Source: Myxococcales bacterium (GTDB taxonomy: Bacteria > Myxococcota_A > Polyangia > Fen-1088). Taken from it: 34,006 nucleotides of DNA. The stretch spans positions 1-34,006 of the forward strand of contig PMIX01000126.1 of the NCBI GenBank assembly GCA_003158395.1. Direction: 5' to 3'. Of the stretch, positions 33,401 to 34,006 are shown piece by piece. The notes under the pieces are model-generated. The model was given only the letters and a program-made list of their open reading frames with translations. It was not told the origin of the DNA and did not search any database. A program made the translations under genes and the position numbers. Every line of letters begins with the position of its first letter. The first letter of the stretch is position 1.

Positions 33401-34006
33401 GAGCTTGTGGTCGTAGATCCCGTCGTCGCCCCAGGTGCGGATGCAGCGGGCGTGCTCGTCGCTCCCGTCGTACTCGAAGTAGAACGACAGCCCGTTGCGG
33501 TTCACTTCGCGCGCCAGCAGGTGGTCGCGGTACTCGAAGCGCATCGCCTGCTCCAGCGCGTTCCATACCGTCACCAGGTTGCCGCGATCGTCGTACTGGT
33601 AGCGCGCGAGAATGACTCGCTGCTCCGGGTTCTCGGGGTGCGGCCCCTCGATACGCTCGATCTGCCCGTGCCGGTCATGATGAATCGCAAAAACGCGGCC
33701 GCCTGAATCCACCATCTGGGCCAGCAGCCCGGCCGGGTTGTAGTGCAGACTGATGCGGTTTCCAAGCGCGTCCTGCATGCGCACCAGGCGCTGATAGTGG
33801 CTGCCTGGGCCGAAATGGAATTCCAGACCGTCAGCCGCGCGCACGCTGTAGCCGTGCTCGTCCCTGCGCAGGGTCAGCTTCTCTTTGCGATCGAAGTGCT
33901 CCTCGCCCGGCGCCAGTGGGGGCAGGGGCAGATGCCGCCCGTCCGCCGTGCGCAGGAGCAGCACCTTGTCGTCCACGTGCAACCCCACGTCGTAGCTGTG
34001 GTGCCA
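30461..34006 (-). CDS. Rhs repeat protein with C-terminal toxin domain, 5' end outside window
   Basis: More than 1175 residues are visible, and the frame continues off the right edge (WHHSYDVGLHVDD), so the N-terminus is missing. Many YD/Rhs repeats form the shell (NRISLHYNPAGLLAQMVDSG, VLGYDRAGNLVLLRTPDGAE, YDGFGRCVQVRDPAG). The conserved core end is TGLYYNRFRYYDPEAGEYVS then QDPIGLRGG, followed by WRDPFGLN, the usual junction before a variable tip. The C-terminal 125 residues (GYHATSPEAAAAIRKSGFRP, GSHGTYLSNTPEGAIAEF) resemble ADP-ribosyltransferase-like toxins of the HYD/ART group. A Pro/Arg/Ser-rich insert before the core end comes from a palindromic repeat inside the gene. The tip is coupled to the putative immunity gene downstream. 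It is probably delivered by a contractile or secretion system not seen here. Confidence 0.88.
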   Translation of the reverse strand, partial: WHHSYDVGLHVDDKVLLLRTADGRHLPLPPLAPGEEHFDRKEKLTLRRDEHGYSVRAADGLEFHFGPGSHYQRLVRMQDALGNRISLHYNPAGLLAQMVDSGGRVFAIHHDRHGQIERIEGPHPENPEQRVILARYQYDDRGNLVTVWNALEQAMRFEYRDHLLAREVNRNGLSFYFEYDGSDEHARCIRTWGDDGIYDHKLRYQPGVTEVENSLGQKTVYHHRDGLVWKTVDALGNVTLSERNKFNEVVAETDALGQVTESVRDQRGNLVEEKSPDGSVVKIAYDAQDRPVALQGPAGGEWKWRYDEQGRLIEREDALGQRTRFVWAGPRLEAVADPSGHSTVLGYDRAGNLVLLRTPDGAETGWEYDGFGRCVQVRDPAGNIERRQVDALGRIARVYEPDGNVRELRYDGEDNVVAVKDQQYDVQFAYGGMGRLVKRAQAGTTVHFSYDTEEQLVAIHNEAGAVYRFVLGPTGEVSEEYGFDGLCRKYQRDKAGRVHRVLRPAGLASEYKYDKAGRVVGVKHLDPAGAPVGEEKYTYRPDGELVAADNGTAVVKLERDILGRVVKEKQGVDTVASEYGPLGLRLRMKTSRGHALEIERNVVGDVIAMRAGGGPVVSSGSEPKKDAGSSPWEARFTRDQLGLELERHLPGGVRSRWERDKLGRPVKHEIWSGRKLVGAKSYVWEPNDRLKMIVDALRGPVQFSHDGLGNLVSAAYQDGKVDLRMPDAVGNLFRTNERRDRKYGLAGQLLESYAPEGVTRYSYDPEGNLAQKLLPDGRCWKYEWNAAGMLAKVVRPDGKEVEFGYDALGRRVWKKYQGKTTKWVWDGNVPVHEWVEVDPAALPADVAPAPEGQAAATEAAIRQRQAVLSEQPAQGPPPSAPLTPRSGESGNEASSGSLAPRSGERGDAPFTTSGPLAPRSGERVGERGDAPFTTWIFEPETFTPIAKLGGNEQHSIITDHLGTPTAMLDAAGKTLWSADVSIYGELRNIVGDRQACPFRWPGQYEDAETGLYYNRFRYYDPEAGEYVSQDPIGLRGGLAPYAYVADSLAWRDPFGLNELCGTTKAAKTRIGYHATSPEAAAAIRKSGFRPGTKPGRLGSHGTYLSNTPEGAIAEFTHHNPGVTPEVLTVQYRPGAEAVSDVVPRNYVVEHPINADSITAPSVRAPGTLNTNVLNGSVEVVK
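31238..31364. repeat. Three palindromic repeats inside the Rhs coding region
   Basis: CCCTCTCCCCGCTGCGCGGGG occurs three times (near 31238-31263, 31291-31316 and 31339-31364), each able to form a GC-rich hairpin. They are translated in frame as the LAPRSGERG-type residues of the Rhs protein, between two otherwise ordinary Rhs parts. This is how intergenic palindromic repeats of many GC-rich bacteria look when they land in a gene. Confidence 0.85.

Overview
This is a GC-rich window, probably from the chromosome of a myxobacterium-like member of the Myxococcota (Polyangia-type). That assignment is inferred from gene content: repeated small lipoproteins with Gly/Thr/Ser/Ala-rich linkers, a MYXO-CTERM-like tail (Cys pair, membrane segment, Arg cluster) on a polysaccharide lyase, Cys-rich surface proteins, and a large Rhs protein. 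No rRNA, convincing tRNA or CRISPR array was seen.

Region 1 (about 0.1-9.4 kb) is mostly envelope and surface proteins. It holds an exported protein with C-terminal membrane segments, a 919-residue Cys-rich repeat lipoprotein, a TMTC-like membrane protein with C-terminal TPRs, a lipoprotein with two DUF1566-like domains, and a lipoprotein with a C-terminal beta-rich domain. Region 2 (9.6-15.5 kb) is a tightly overlapping four-gene plus-strand operon: sensor histidine kinase, two periplasmic binding-protein-like proteins and a TonB-dependent receptor. No ABC permease, ATPase or response regulator accompanies it, which suggests an outer-membrane-to-kinase sensing module. A short relic of another kinase C-terminus lies just upstream.

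Region 3 (15.6-26.5 kb) holds an RhlE-type DEAD-box helicase with DEGD in motif II, a PL11-type rhamnogalacturonan lyase with a MYXO-CTERM-like tail, a stub lipoprotein, an Fpg/MutM glycosylase, an OmpA-family lipoprotein, a TPR-methyltransferase fusion, a kelch-repeat lipoprotein, a small membrane protein, a HEAT-like protein and a small helical protein.

Region 4 (26.5-34.0 kb) is an accessory region. At the right edge is a large minus-strand Rhs protein (5' end outside the window) with a candidate ADP-ribosyltransferase-like C-terminal toxin, coupled by a GTGA overlap to a small double-CxxC protein that is the likely immunity protein. Downstream of this pair are Rhs core fragments, degenerate tandem segments, orphan gene ends, a recurring 20-bp motif, and an intact REP-associated (RAYT-like) Y1 transposase gene. 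A relic of the same transposase family lies about 4 kb away. The arrangement looks like Rhs tip/immunity turnover combined with repeat and transposase activity.
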